Shown here: one piece after another, positions 16,899 through 24,448 of the stretch
How the letters are laid out: each line of letters opens with the position of its first letter
How positions within the stretch are numbered: position 1 is the stretch's first letter
Origin: Streptomyces sp. 35G-GA-8
GTDB taxonomy: Bacteria > Actinomycetota > Actinomycetes > Streptomycetales > Streptomycetaceae
NCBI RefSeq assembly: GCF_023534745.1
Contig: NZ_JAMHJQ010000030.1
Coordinates: 1 to 33,682, forward strand
DNA: 33,682 nt
Direction: 5' to 3'
Made by a program: the position numbers and the translations under genes
The notes under the pieces: generated by a model
Told to the model about the DNA's origin: nothing
The model's input: the letters and a program-made list of their open reading frames with translations, nothing else
Database searches by the model: none

Positions 16899-17495
16899 TC
16901 AGCTCGTGTCCATGGTGGCGGCAGGAAGATGAACCTCCAGCACGACTGCGGTGCCGGCCACGGTCCGGTCCTCATGCATGCTGATCCTTTGACCAGTTTT
17001 GACGTGCTTCCAGTGAGACGGTGCGAGAGGCACGAGGCGAACAGTGGCCCGGCCGCCTGGCTCCAGAAAGGGCACGTCCTCGACCCAAAGCCCGGCAATG
17101 CTCACCGAAGCACCCCCAGCGGGTGAGAGGTTCCCGATGTCCCACATGGGCCGCAGAATTCCGTGGCCAGCGATCGGTGTCCGGCGTCGTGCTTCTGCGG
17201 CTGGACGAAGTACCAGATCCGCCCGGATCATCCCATTTCTAAACTCGGAACACCGCCAGTGGCACCAAGCTGCGCTCCGCTCAAGACGGAGTCGCTCAGC
17301 CGCCTTAGCCAGCTGCTCCCAGAACGACAAGGGCAGTGGATGCCCGTCCCTGAGCTCCTCCAGCAAGCTCAGGGCGATCTGCCATTCGTCATGGGCGAGG
17401 TAGTCCCAGACGTCCCGCACTGTGACGTCGTTTTCGGTAGCGATCTCTTCCGGGGCCAGAAGGGAAGCCGATTCAAGCAGCTCGGTGACATCCAT
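16899..17495 (-). CDS. Conserved unknown protein, 198 residues
   Basis: The sequence fits a recurrent Streptomyces hypothetical family. It has an acidic helical N-terminus (MDVTELLESASLLAPEEIAT, VWDYLAHDEWQIALSLLEEL, FWEQLAKAAERLRLERSAAW) and a beta-rich C-terminal half (LRPMWDIG, SVSIAGLWVEDVPFLEPGGR, LVPLAPSHWKHVKTGQRISM). The C-terminal half has the look of an EF-Tu domain-II-like barrel (the 'RLVPL...W..L..G..I.MHE.R...GTA.V' pattern). This would fit a protein with a C-terminal ligand-binding barrel, but this is inference. It is the first gene of the minus-strand set and has an intact frame. No strong ribosome site precedes the ATG at 17495. Confidence 0.7.
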   Translation of the reverse strand: MDVTELLESASLLAPEEIATENDVTVRDVWDYLAHDEWQIALSLLEELRDGHPLPLSFWEQLAKAAERLRLERSAAWCHWRCSEFRNGMIRADLVLRPAAEARRRTPIAGHGILRPMWDIGNLSPAGGASVSIAGLWVEDVPFLEPGGRATVRLVPLAPSHWKHVKTGQRISMHEDRTVAGTAVVLEVHLPAATMDTS

Positions 17496-17630
17496 GTGGT
17501 GATTATCGACGACGTTGTAAGGTCAACTTTCGACCGGGGCAGCAAGGGGGAATGCTCACCCTCAAGGTTCAACAGCCGGCCTCCTCACTATGTCCACGCT
17601 GGAGAAGGCGTGCGCCGCTGACGCTGTGTC

Positions 17631-17765
17631 ATCCTCGGCAGCCGCATCGCCACCCGCGAGGTCACCGAAGACCCGGCGACCATGAACGTCCTGCGGGGCC
17701 TGGACCCCTCGCCCCAGCTCATCGCGGCGCAGTGCTCCGGCGCGCCCGTGCTGTCCGCTCGGTGA
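17631..17765 (+). pseudogene. Internal scrap of a DJ-1/PfpI family protein
   Basis: A 44-codon frame reads ILGSRIATREVTEDPATMNV, then LRGLDPSPQLIAAQCSGA. This is the central region of DJ-1/PfpI glutamine-amidotransferase-like proteins, including the nucleophile elbow AAQCSGA with its Cys. The next family residues (LMLARLGLL and on) are missing and the frame stops at 17765. It ends 10 bases before the nucleotidyltransferase start, so the deletion junction that brought that gene here probably lies at about 17745. Confidence 0.6.
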
Positions 17766-17775
17766 TACTGGCCGA

Positions 17776-18579
17776 GTGATAGACCCACTCGAAGAGCCGC
17801 AGCACGTCCCCGGCGAAGTGCGCGGCTACCTGGACGAACTCGTCCGGCGCACGGGCGCGGTGTGCGGACCTCGGCTGGTCAGCGTCACCGCGGTCGGGTC
17901 CCTGGCGCTCGGCGACTACCGGCACGGGCGCAGTGACGTCGACGTCACCGTCGTGGTCGATCCGTCGCTGCCGCAGGAGGCGCTGCACGACCTGGCGCGG
18001 AGCCTGGCCCACCCGGAGCTGTCCTGCCCCGCTGCGGGACTGGAACTGGTGGTCTACGCGGCGGATTTCGCCGCCCGGCCCTCCGGTGAGGCCGGATACC
18101 TGCTCGACCTCAACACCGGCGCGCTGCTTTCCCCCAAAGTGTCCTTCGACGCCACGGAGTCCCCGACCTTCTGGTACGTCATCGACCGTTCCGTCGCCCA
18201 TCAGCGGGGCCTCACCCTGTTCGGCCGGCCCGCGCGGGAGACGATCGCCGCGCCGGACCAGCCGGAACTGCTGACGGCGATCCGCGCCTCTCTGCGGGAG
18301 CACAGCTACGGCGAGGGCCATCTCGCGGACAACCGCGTCCTCAACGGCTGCCGCTCGGTGGTGTACTGCCGTACGGGCCAGTGGCTGGCCAAGCGCGCGG
18401 CGGCGCGTCGGATCGCCACGGACGAGGCGGACTTCGGGCCGCTGCTGGAGGCCGCGGTCCGTAGTTTCGAGCGTCCGCGCCCCGAGGCGGAGCCGCTGCC
18501 CGCGGGCGAGGTCCGGTCCTTCCTCGGCTGGGCACGCGAACGCGTCGACGAGACCGCCCGCGCCCTTCGGCCTGAGTGA
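17776..18579 (+). CDS. Nucleotidyltransferase, aminoglycoside adenylyltransferase-like
   Basis: A 267-residue protein with the polymerase-beta-type nucleotidyltransferase motif Gly41-Ser42 (AVGSLALGDYRHGRSDVDVT) and the two metal-binding aspartates Asp54 and Asp56. The C-terminal helical half (NGCRSVVYCRTGQWLAKRAA, ARERVDETARALRP) is like the AadA/DUF4111 fold. These enzymes transfer AMP to aminoglycoside hydroxyls, but chromosomal members often have unknown substrates. The GTG start lacks an obvious ribosome site. The frame is intact and strongly biased to G/C in third positions. It is flanked by gene scraps on both sides and has no evident operon partner. Confidence 0.8.
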   Translation: MIDPLEEPQHVPGEVRGYLDELVRRTGAVCGPRLVSVTAVGSLALGDYRHGRSDVDVTVVVDPSLPQEALHDLARSLAHPELSCPAAGLELVVYAADFAARPSGEAGYLLDLNTGALLSPKVSFDATESPTFWYVIDRSVAHQRGLTLFGRPARETIAAPDQPELLTAIRASLREHSYGEGHLADNRVLNGCRSVVYCRTGQWLAKRAAARRIATDEADFGPLLEAAVRSFERPRPEAEPLPAGEVRSFLGWARERVDETARALRPE

Positions 18580-18785
18580 CACGCCCGGCGGGCTCGGGCG
18601 GGCGTCCGCCCCAGCCCGCCGACGTTGGCGGTCTGGGTTGCGAGCACCACCGGCTCGCCGGGAAGGACGCCATCAAACCAGTCGAGTGCCGCCGCGCACT
18701 CCTCGGCGGCGTACCCGAATCCCCACGCTCCACTCCTCGGGCCGTCGGCGACACCGGCCACCGTCGGCCGTTCACACACATTAAA

Positions 18786-18875
18786 ACTTCGCAGGCGGAT
18801 CCTTACACGCCGGTACGGGCCGCCCCAAGCGGCTGACATCACGCCAGTTACCAAAATCCCGGGGCCAGGACAAAA
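18786..18875 (-). repeat. Dispersed repeat, copy 1
   Basis: About 90 bases that are roughly three-quarters identical to 32708-32797. Shared blocks are GCGGATCCT, CCGCCCCAAGC, GACATC, CCAGTT and CCAGGAC. Read on the minus strand the copy is open as FGNWRDVSRLGRPVPACKDP followed by a stop. Copy 2 reads FGNWCDVGCLGRILLPCEDP in the matching frame. It may therefore be a decayed gene end rather than a non-coding repeat. It lies just left of the IS5 scrap. Confidence 0.6.
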
Positions 18876-18882
18876 CGCTCTT

Positions 18883-19059
18883 TCAGATGTCGTTCTCTCC
18901 CGTTGCTTCATGCTGGTACGCGGACTTGGTCAGTGATATCGGGTCGTGCCAGGAAATGGTGTTCTCGCCGGTGAGTCGACGGGCCATAAGGTCGGTCATC
19001 ACGAGGTGGATCACGGCTTCTGAGCGTGCGCGGAGGGTTTCGTAGTCGCGGGCCAGGTG
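18883..19059 (-). mobile_element. C-terminal fragment of an IS5-family transposase
   Basis: The frame reads HLARDYETLRARSEAVIHLV and MTDLMARRLTGENTISWHDP. This is the end of IS5-type transposases (family text RRLARDYETLP..SEAMIHLAMTDLMARRLTG). The catalytic domain is missing. The frame stops at 18883. Confidence 0.7.
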
Positions 19060-19079
19060 CGGTGGAGCATGACACGCCG

Positions 19080-19107
19080 GTCGCGGGGCGGAACACCGCC
19101 CCGCGAC
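19080..19107 (-). terminator. Perfect 12-bp hairpin behind the 33-codon gene
   Basis: GTCGCGGGGCGG, loop AACA, CCGCCCCGCGAC on the plus strand, with all 12 pairs matching and 10 of them G-C. It starts eight bases after the stop of the minus-strand small gene at 19115. This is the usual place for an intrinsic terminator, although the T-run is weak as in many actinobacteria. Confidence 0.7.
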
Positions 19108-19114
19108 AAGCACC

Positions 19115-19216
19115 TCAGTTGATGAGAGAGTCCACGACAGCCCGAGCTATGCCCGCACAGATGCCTCGCACAACACCAGCGAGAATCCATTCCCGGGAAG
19201 CTGCACCGTCAGTCAT
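19115..19216 (-). CDS. 33-residue hydrophobic/cationic peptide gene
   Basis: A short gene supported by its signals. ATG at 19216 has AAGAGG nine bases upstream, there are 33 codons to TGA at 19115, and a perfect terminator hairpin follows. The product has a polar start (MTDGAASRE) and then a helix of about 20 residues (WILAGVVRGICAGIARAVV) with three Arg/Cys positions, ending DSLIN. It resembles in form small membrane-active peptides or leader peptides, but I recognise no family. Another mini-frame (GTG near 19255, 14 codons, GGAGG upstream, ending KRQDHD) stops inside its start codon region and could couple translation. Confidence 0.5.
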   Translation of the reverse strand: MTDGAASREWILAGVVRGICAGIARAVVDSLIN

Positions 19217-19525
19217 GGTCTTGCCTCTTCACATCGAGCGCATTGAGTTCCACATCGAAGCTGCCCTCCTGGTGCCAGTGAGCGAGGTTGCAGTGATCGC
19301 CTCTGCAGCGTCCCCGTCAACGGCACGATCAACGCGCCCGCTCGTGGCTGAGCAACGGAGGAGAGGGTTAGGAACTCATAAACTGGCGCGTCAGAAGCCT
19401 GACGGTAACCAGCGCATGGGGCGCAGAGTTGAGAGACATACTGTCAGGTTAATCTCCGAATCACGGAATCAACTACCGTGAAAACCAGACAAGCTACAGG
19501 ACGGGCACAACCGTCGGTGTGGTGG
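19217..19525. other. Region without a supported larger gene
   Basis: Apart from the possible 14-codon leader frame just upstream of the 33-codon gene, no coding frame is convincing. The promoter of the small gene should lie here. The right part borders the 3' end of the decayed IS3 element. Confidence 0.35.
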
Positions 19526-20712
19526 TCAGGCTGCGAGTGCGGTCTCGTATTCGGCAGGACTTCGGTAGCCGATGCTGCTGTGCAGTCGGTGCAAGTTGTA
19601 CCAGCCCTCGATGAAGTCGAAGATCGCGGTGCGGGCGGCGGCCTCGGCTGGGCCAGGCGGTGATGTCGGGCATCTCCCGTTCGATGGTGGCGAAGAACGA
19701 TTCGGCGAGCGCGTTGTCCCAGCACTGCCCGGTGCGGCCGGCGGACGAACGACCGCCCAACTCCGCTACCAGGGCGGCGAATTGTTGACCGGTGTACTGG
19801 CCCGCGATCCGGGTGAAAGATCACCGGCCGGGTGGGACGACGCTCGCGGCAGGCGGATCTGAGAGCGTCGGCGACCAGTTCGGTCCGCAGGTGGCCGACG
19901 GTGGACCAGTCGACCACGCGGCGGGAGGCGATGTCGATGACAGTGGCCGGACAGAGCCCCCCTCCTCGGTCGGGATGCAGGTGATGTCACCGCCCCAGCG
20001 ACTGTCGAGGCTGTCCGGGCCGGGGGCGAAGTTGCGGACGATGAGCTCAGGCCAGGCGGCGGCCCGTGGGTCGGGGATCGTCGTCAGATGCCGTCGTCCG
20101 CGGGTGCCGGCCCCGCAGTCCGGCAGTGCGCGTCGGTCTGGCGATCCGGCGCCGTCCGCAGTCCTCGCCCTGCCGTTGCAGGACGGCGTCGATGCGCGGG
20201 GCTCCGTAGGTCCCGCGGGATCTCTCGTGGACTTGCGTGATCTCCTCGGTGAGCTCGGCGTCGCGGACCGCCCGCGGACCCAGCTGGCCACTGCGGCGGA
20301 CGTAGAAGGCGGTTCGGGAGACCTGCGGCAGTTCACACGCCCGCTTGACGCTGTGACCGCTCACCTTCTCCGCCTCGATGAACGGGTGGACCTTCACCGG
20401 GTCTCCCTTCGCGAAGAAAGCCGTGGCCCGCTTGAGGACCTCCACGTCCTCCCGAAGTGGGCGGTTCTCGCGTCGCAGCGTGGCCAGTTCCTCGCGTTCG
20501 CCGCTGGTCAGCCCGTCGCGCTCACCCGCATCGACCTCGGCCTGGCTGATCCACAGCCGCACCGCGGTCTCGGTCAGATCGAAGTCCTTGGCGATCTGAC
20601 CGACCGAGCGGTCACCACGCCGGCACAGCTCGACGATCTCAGCCCTGAACTCCGGCGTGAACGAACGACGCGGCCGAGGCTTCCTCTTCCCCCTGCTCTC
20701 CATGATGGACAT
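19526..20712 (-). pseudogene. IS3-family transposase (OrfA-OrfB), multiply frameshifted
   Basis: The OrfA part from 20712 has the HTH of IS3 elements (RRSFTPEFRAEIVELCRRGD, DFDLTETAVRLWISQAEVDA) and the leucine-zipper-like ELATLRRENRPLREDVEVLKRA. It runs straight into OrfB (FIEAEKVSGHSVKRACELPQ, SRTAFYVRR). Frame changes follow at about 20088, at the G run 19960-19966, at about 19800 and at about 19645. Across them the DDE residues can be traced: WGGDITCIPT (D), IFHPDRG (D) and CWDNALAESFFATIE (E). The end is intact: IEGWYNLHRLHSSIGYRSPA, YETALAA. The right IS end is probably near 20767 (TGGGCTTGATCCGCTTTGAC on the minus strand). It is inactive. Confidence 0.85.
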
Positions 20713-20804
20713 CCTCCCGGGGCAGAACCCCTGATCTCAGATGTCCGTCAAAGCGGATCAAGCCCAGATTGGTATGCCAGTCGATAAACGGCCGGAACAG
20801 CCGG

Positions 20805-21953
20805 TTACGCCCGCTCATGCGCGCCGACGCGAGCGACGGCGACCACCGCCATGTCGTCGTCGCGCTTGCCCCCCGCCCACCGGCTGATCGAAGCGAAGAG
20901 GGCGTCGATCAGCCGCTCCGGGTCTCCGTCCGGAGCAGGCCGCAGCTCACGGCACGGGTCGTAGAAGGTCCCGGCCGCGTTCCGGGCCTCCGTCACGCCG
21001 TCCGTGACGCACAGCAGAGTGGTGCCAGTGGGAAAGTCGCACGACTGGGGGCGGCCGGTGCCCGGCGCGAGGTCCCGCATCCCCAGCGGCGGCGTCGCCT
21101 CGCCGGTGTCCAGCCGGCACAGCTCGCCGTCCCGTACGAGATAGGGCGCGGGGTGGCCACAGCTCAGCAGCCGCAGGGTGGTGCCGCGCCGGTCGATCTC
21201 GACCAGGAGCGCCGTGGCGAACGCCTCGGCGGCATCGGCTGCCTCGGCGGCGAAAGGGTCGGCGCCCTGCTGGAGGGAGCGGGTGACGGCCCGGTCGAGG
21301 CGTTCGGCGAGTCCTACCAAGTCGGGCTCCGACTCGGCGCGCTCACGGAACGCGCCGATGATGATGGAGACGGCGGAGACCGCGCCGAGACCCCTGCCGC
21401 GTACGTCGGCGATGAGCAGCCGGAGACCGAAGGGCGTCTCCTGCACGGCGTAGAGGTCGCCACCGATCCGCGCCTCGGCGGACGCCGCCTCGTACCGGCA
21501 GGCCACGACCATGGGCCCGACAATCGTGGGCAGCGGCGGCAGCACGGCCCGCTGAAGCGTCTCGACCGTGGATCTGACCAGGGAGAACCTCGCGCTCTGA
21601 CTGTCGAGCATGCGCCGGATGGCCAGCGCGAGAGCGCCGGCGATCACCACCTCGACGATCTGTACACCCTTGGCGAAGTCGCTGAACTGACTCAGCAGTG
21701 CGGCGCCGAAGATGATCCCGACTCCGACGGTCACGATCAAAAGGGTGTAGCGGAACGTGGCGGTGATGGCAGCCACCATGCCGGCAACCGCGACGAGCGC
21801 GGACCCGATCACGATCGAGGGGGTCAGCAGTTCGAGGACGACTGCCCCGGCGAGAAGCACCGGGGACAGCCAGGGGTACTCCTGGATGCGGGAATGCCGC
21901 AGGTCGTCACCGGTCTTTGTCCGCCGAACCACGTCTCTCCGTTCAGCCACCAC
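20805..21953 (-). CDS. Membrane-bound PP2C-type (SpoIIE/RsbU) phosphatase
   Basis: A 382-residue serine/threonine phosphatase. Residues about 28-115 hold three to four transmembrane segments (LSPVLLAGAVVLELLTPSIV, LVAVAGMVAAITATF, TLLIVTVGVGIIFGAALL, VVIAGALALAI). The rest is the PP2C/SpoIIE domain with metal ligands in ARIGGDLYAV, LLIADVRGRGLGA, CVTDGVTEARN and RDDDMAVVAV. Such enzymes dephosphorylate anti-sigma-factor antagonists and so control stress sigma factors, or act on other phosphoproteins. There is no N-terminal sensor beyond the membrane part. GTG 21953 is the longest start. A GTG six codons inside, preceded by GGAGAGAC, may be the true one. It stands alone and is intact. Confidence 0.85.
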   Translation of the reverse strand: MVAERRDVVRRTKTGDDLRHSRIQEYPWLSPVLLAGAVVLELLTPSIVIGSALVAVAGMVAAITATFRYTLLIVTVGVGIIFGAALLSQFSDFAKGVQIVEVVIAGALALAIRRMLDSQSARFSLVRSTVETLQRAVLPPLPTIVGPMVVACRYEAASAEARIGGDLYAVQETPFGLRLLIADVRGRGLGAVSAVSIIIGAFRERAESEPDLVGLAERLDRAVTRSLQQGADPFAAEAADAAEAFATALLVEIDRRGTTLRLLSCGHPAPYLVRDGELCRLDTGEATPPLGMRDLAPGTGRPQSCDFPTGTTLLCVTDGVTEARNAAGTFYDPCRELRPAPDGDPERLIDALFASISRWAGGKRDDDMAVVAVARVGAHERA

Positions 21954-22202
21954 GTCACGGGAACAATGTGTTCATGCCACTACGAAATCCCGCGAAGGGC
22001 CGCACTCCAGGTCTGCGATCCTGCGGTTCCCGGGGGCAATGCCAACGTACACCGCACCTGAGGGACAGGGCCGGTAGGCGGCCCGCGGGGGTGCCGACGG
22101 CATGGCTGCGCATCTCTGCTGACCGCCCAGACCGGGCGCGCCGGAGCCGGACCCGGTCAGAGCACTCCAGGATTCGCCCCCCTGTAAACGGTCAAGGGAT
22201 GG

Positions 22203-22366
22203 TGGTACACGTGGTACGCGGACGGGAAGTGCTGGTCTACCAGGCAGAACGGCGTACCACGTCGGCTCTCCCACGTGGTACACCCAGTTCGTGAACGACC
22301 CACGCGGTGCAGGTGTCTGCCCAGGTCAGACGCAGCTCTCGGGGTGTACCAGGTCTCGTGGTACAC
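22203..22366. repeat. Six copies of TGGTACAC-type motif, including a 10-bp palindrome
   Basis: TGGTACAC occurs at 22203, 22276 and 22359. TGGTACGC is at 22212, and the inverse forms CGTACCAC and GTGTACCA are at 22253 and 22344. The last pair forms a perfect palindrome: GGGTGTACCA (22342-22351), seven bases, TGGTACACCC (22359-22368). No other gene is convincing between 21954 and 22412. The arrangement suggests an operator cluster or iteron-like binding array in front of the small zinc-ribbon frame, or a relic of a plasmid-type replicon. Confidence 0.65.
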
Positions 22367-22412
22367 CCGGCGCCCGGAAATCTCTCGTCACGAGAGGGCA
22401 TTGCACAGGCAG

Positions 22413-22571
22413 GTGATTGACCCAGCACTCGTCAGTCACTGCCATCGCTGCGATGATCACCGGGACGCTGTTGACGGCTCTGGCGTGGCCCCGGCCGTGT
22501 GCGCCGTTTGCGGGGGTGTCACAGGGCGGGCTACGAAACCGCTGCTCAGGGGTGTCCGAGGGTGCGGATGA
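22413..22571 (+). CDS. Small zinc-ribbon protein (52 residues)
   Basis: From GTG 22413 the frame encodes a C-x2-C-x16-C-x2-C pattern: HCHRC at residues about 9-13 and CAVCGG at about 30-35. This is the spacing of a single zinc ribbon. A 6-bp hairpin (CTCTCG, TCA, CGAGAG, 22382-22396) and the TGGTACAC cluster lie just upstream. The ribosome site is poor (GGCAGG very close), so the start is uncertain. The product could be a small DNA- or RNA-binding or adaptor protein. Given its length, a chance frame is not excluded. Confidence 0.35.
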   Translation: MIDPALVSHCHRCDDHRDAVDGSGVAPAVCAVCGGVTGRATKPLLRGVRGCG

Positions 22572-22629
22572 TTGGAATCACGCCTCGGTCGAGACGGGCG
22601 TCGGCGCCTGACTCGGCTGAGGCGCCGGG

Positions 22630-23530
22630 TCATACGAAGGCGAGTCCCCGGAAGCTGTCGCGGATGTCCGTCGGGGGCTGGCGGTCTCGGGTGTAGTAGA
22701 TCTTGTTGGTCAGCAGGATCGCCCGGTGGTCCTGCTGAGGGGAGATCCACATGCCGGTGCCGGTGAACCCGTAGTGGACCCAGACGTCCTGCGCGGTGGT
22801 GGTGCCGGGGGCCGGGTGCCAAAACAGGCCGCGTTCGGGCTGGAGGCGGCCGGTCTGGATCGTCAGGGAATGGGCGGTCCACTCGCTGCCGAAGCCGGCT
22901 TTGGGAGAAACAATCGTGGGGTCCAGCATGTACCGCGGGAAGACGGCGGGGTCGTCGGCGACGGTGAAGTGCCGGCGATGCCGCAGACCCTGCCGAGAAG
23001 GCGGGCGGAGAAGTCGTGGGCGACGCCCTTGAGATGAGTGTCGGTGTCCTGGTCGAGCTCGGTCGGAGCACACTTCGCGGCGAGGCCGGCGGGCAGGGGG
23101 CCGAAGCGGGTGGTGTCCATGCCCAGCGGGCGCCAGGTTCGCTCGGCCGCGACCTGGTCCAGGGGCGTCCGAGAAAGATGTTCGGCGAGGTAGCCGAGGA
23201 TGAGGGCGGCGCGGTCGGTGTACTCCACGGCCTTGCCCGGCAGCCGGTGCAGGGCCTCGTGCGGGACGCCGTCGCGAACGGCCTGCGGGTCGGTGCCGTA
23301 CAGGTTCTTCAGCTGGGCTCGCAGCGGGACGTCGGCGGTGTGGGTCAGCAGCTGCCGGGAGGTCACGGCGCCGAGCGGGTGCCCGGTGACCTCGTTCCAG
23401 AAGGTGCCGAGCGGGGCGTCGAGGTCGAGGACGCGGTCCTGCCACAGGGCGCCGATGGACGACCATACGGCGGGGATCTCGGTGAGGCCGGCGGCGTCGA
23501 AGACGGTATCCGGTCGCATCCGTACATCCG
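22630..23530 (-). pseudogene. Class C beta-lactamase-family serine hydrolase, decayed
   Basis: Serine hydrolase of the beta-lactamase/D-aminopeptidase fold. The frame enters at VRMRPDTVFDAAGLTEI (N-terminus missing). It continues with VWSSIGALWQDRVLDLDAPL, SRQLLTHTADVPL, KAVEYTDRAALILGYLAEHL and RPLGMDTTRFGPL. At about 22980 it changes frame to FTVADDPAVFPRYMLDPTIV and HYGFTGTGMWISPQQDHRAI, ending at 22630. The catalytic Ser-x-x-Lys, normally LASLTK, reads AAGLTE here, so both nucleophile and base are lost. Three independent lesions (truncation, frameshift, lost active site) show a dead gene. Confidence 0.8.
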
Positions 23531-23648
23531 GCTGGGCGGGGTCCCGGCCGCCGCTCCTAATAGCCGCGGAATGGGGCGTTCTGCCGACCCCGGAGCAGGC
23601 AAACCAGTAGCCTGATCGAACAATGTCCGTGCGACATGGGGGTGGTGG

Positions 23649-24296
23649 GTGCAGGCGCCTGCGACCGTCGTGCAGCTCGCCCTGCTCGTACTTCTGGTGC
23701 TGCCCGGGGTGACCTACCAGTTCGTCCGGGAACGCCGCCGCGGACCGGTGCCCGGTGAGCGTGATCTGGGTGAGCGGGTACTGCGGGCGATCGTCGCGTC
23801 GATCGCGCTGGACTCCCTGTACGCCGTGGTGGCGGGACCGGCGCTGATTCGCCTGGCCCGTGGCACCGGCGGCGGCTGGGACGGCTTCGTGGAGCGGCCA
23901 CGCGTGGTCGGCTTCGTCGCCGTGGTGCTGTTCCTCGTCGTGCCGGCCCTGGCGGCGGTCATCGTTTCCCTGACGGACCGGCAGCGGCGCAAGGCTCGGT
24001 TCCTGCCTACGCCCAGCGCGTGGGATCACGCCTTCCGCGACCGCGAACCGTGCTTCGTACGCGTGCGGCTCAAGGACGGCAACTGGGCGGGCGGCTGGTA
24101 CGGCGACCGGTCGTACGCCTCCTCGTATCCCCACCCTGCCGAGCTGTACCTCGAAACGGCGCGCGTGATGGGTGCCGACGGGTCGTTCGGCGCGCGCGTG
24201 CGCGGGACGGCGGGCCTGCGGCTGCGAGCGGAAGACTTCGACATGCTGGAGTTCGTCGAAGCCGGAGAACCGGCGGCCGTGCCGGGAGAGGAATGA
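23649..24296 (+). CDS. DUF6338 family membrane protein
   Basis: A 215-residue protein. Three hydrophobic segments (about 5-23 VVQLALLVLLVLPGVTYQFV; 46-70 RAIVASIALDSLYAVVAGPA; 86-110 VVGFVAVVLFLVVPALAAVI) are followed by a cytoplasmic beta-rich domain. That domain (PCFVRVRLKDGNWAGGWYGD, PAELYLETARVMGADGSF, LRAEDFDMLEFVE) looks like a small SH3/PRC-barrel-like module. It matches the DUF6338 architecture; the molecular function is unknown. It is the first gene of the CHAT operon: its TGA overlaps ATG codons of the next gene. The GTG start has only a weak GGTGG upstream, but the N-terminal residues fit the family. It may anchor the CHAT protease or be its membrane target. Confidence 0.75.
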   Translation: MQAPATVVQLALLVLLVLPGVTYQFVRERRRGPVPGERDLGERVLRAIVASIALDSLYAVVAGPALIRLARGTGGGWDGFVERPRVVGFVAVVLFLVVPALAAVIVSLTDRQRRKARFLPTPSAWDHAFRDREPCFVRVRLKDGNWAGGWYGDRSYASSYPHPAELYLETARVMGADGSFGARVRGTAGLRLRAEDFDMLEFVEAGEPAAVPGEE

Positions 24297-24298
24297 TG

Positions 24299-24445
24299 AT
24301 GACGCAGGAACCCGAGCTCTCGCCCGAAGAGGTGGAACTGCTGCAGGAGGAGGAGGTACGCGGCTACACACCGAAAGCCGCGGTCGCCGAGCCGGACGAG
24401 GCGCCCGGCGGCCCGGCCGGCACCTCCAACGGCAGCGAGGACTGA
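24299..24445 (+). CDS. 48-50 residue acidic protein between DUF6338 and CHAT genes
   Basis: The sequence GGGAGAGGAATGATGATGACG gives a strong ribosome site followed by three consecutive ATG codons (24293, 24296, 24299). The third has the best spacing. The product is very acidic: a predicted helix PELSPEEVELLQEEEVRGYT, then a flexible Pro/Ala/Gly tail (AVAEPDEAPGGPAGTSNGSE). It overlaps the DUF6338 stop and ends three bases before the CHAT start, so it is translated within a coupled operon. I recognise no family. CHAT/TPR systems are known to carry small associated proteins, and by position this could be a regulator, adaptor or substrate of the protease. Confidence 0.65.
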   Translation: MTQEPELSPEEVELLQEEEVRGYTPKAAVAEPDEAPGGPAGTSNGSED

Positions 24446-24448
24446 CGC

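Noticed and set aside
20769-22061. A 430-codon plus-strand frame opposite the PP2C phosphatase.
   Set aside because: The minus strand encodes all PP2C metal-binding motifs; the plus frame is low-complexity and lacks motifs.
23531-24371. N-terminal extension of the beta-lactamase-like frame opposite DUF6338.
   Set aside because: Family similarity begins only at about 23530; the extension is antisense to a well-supported membrane protein.
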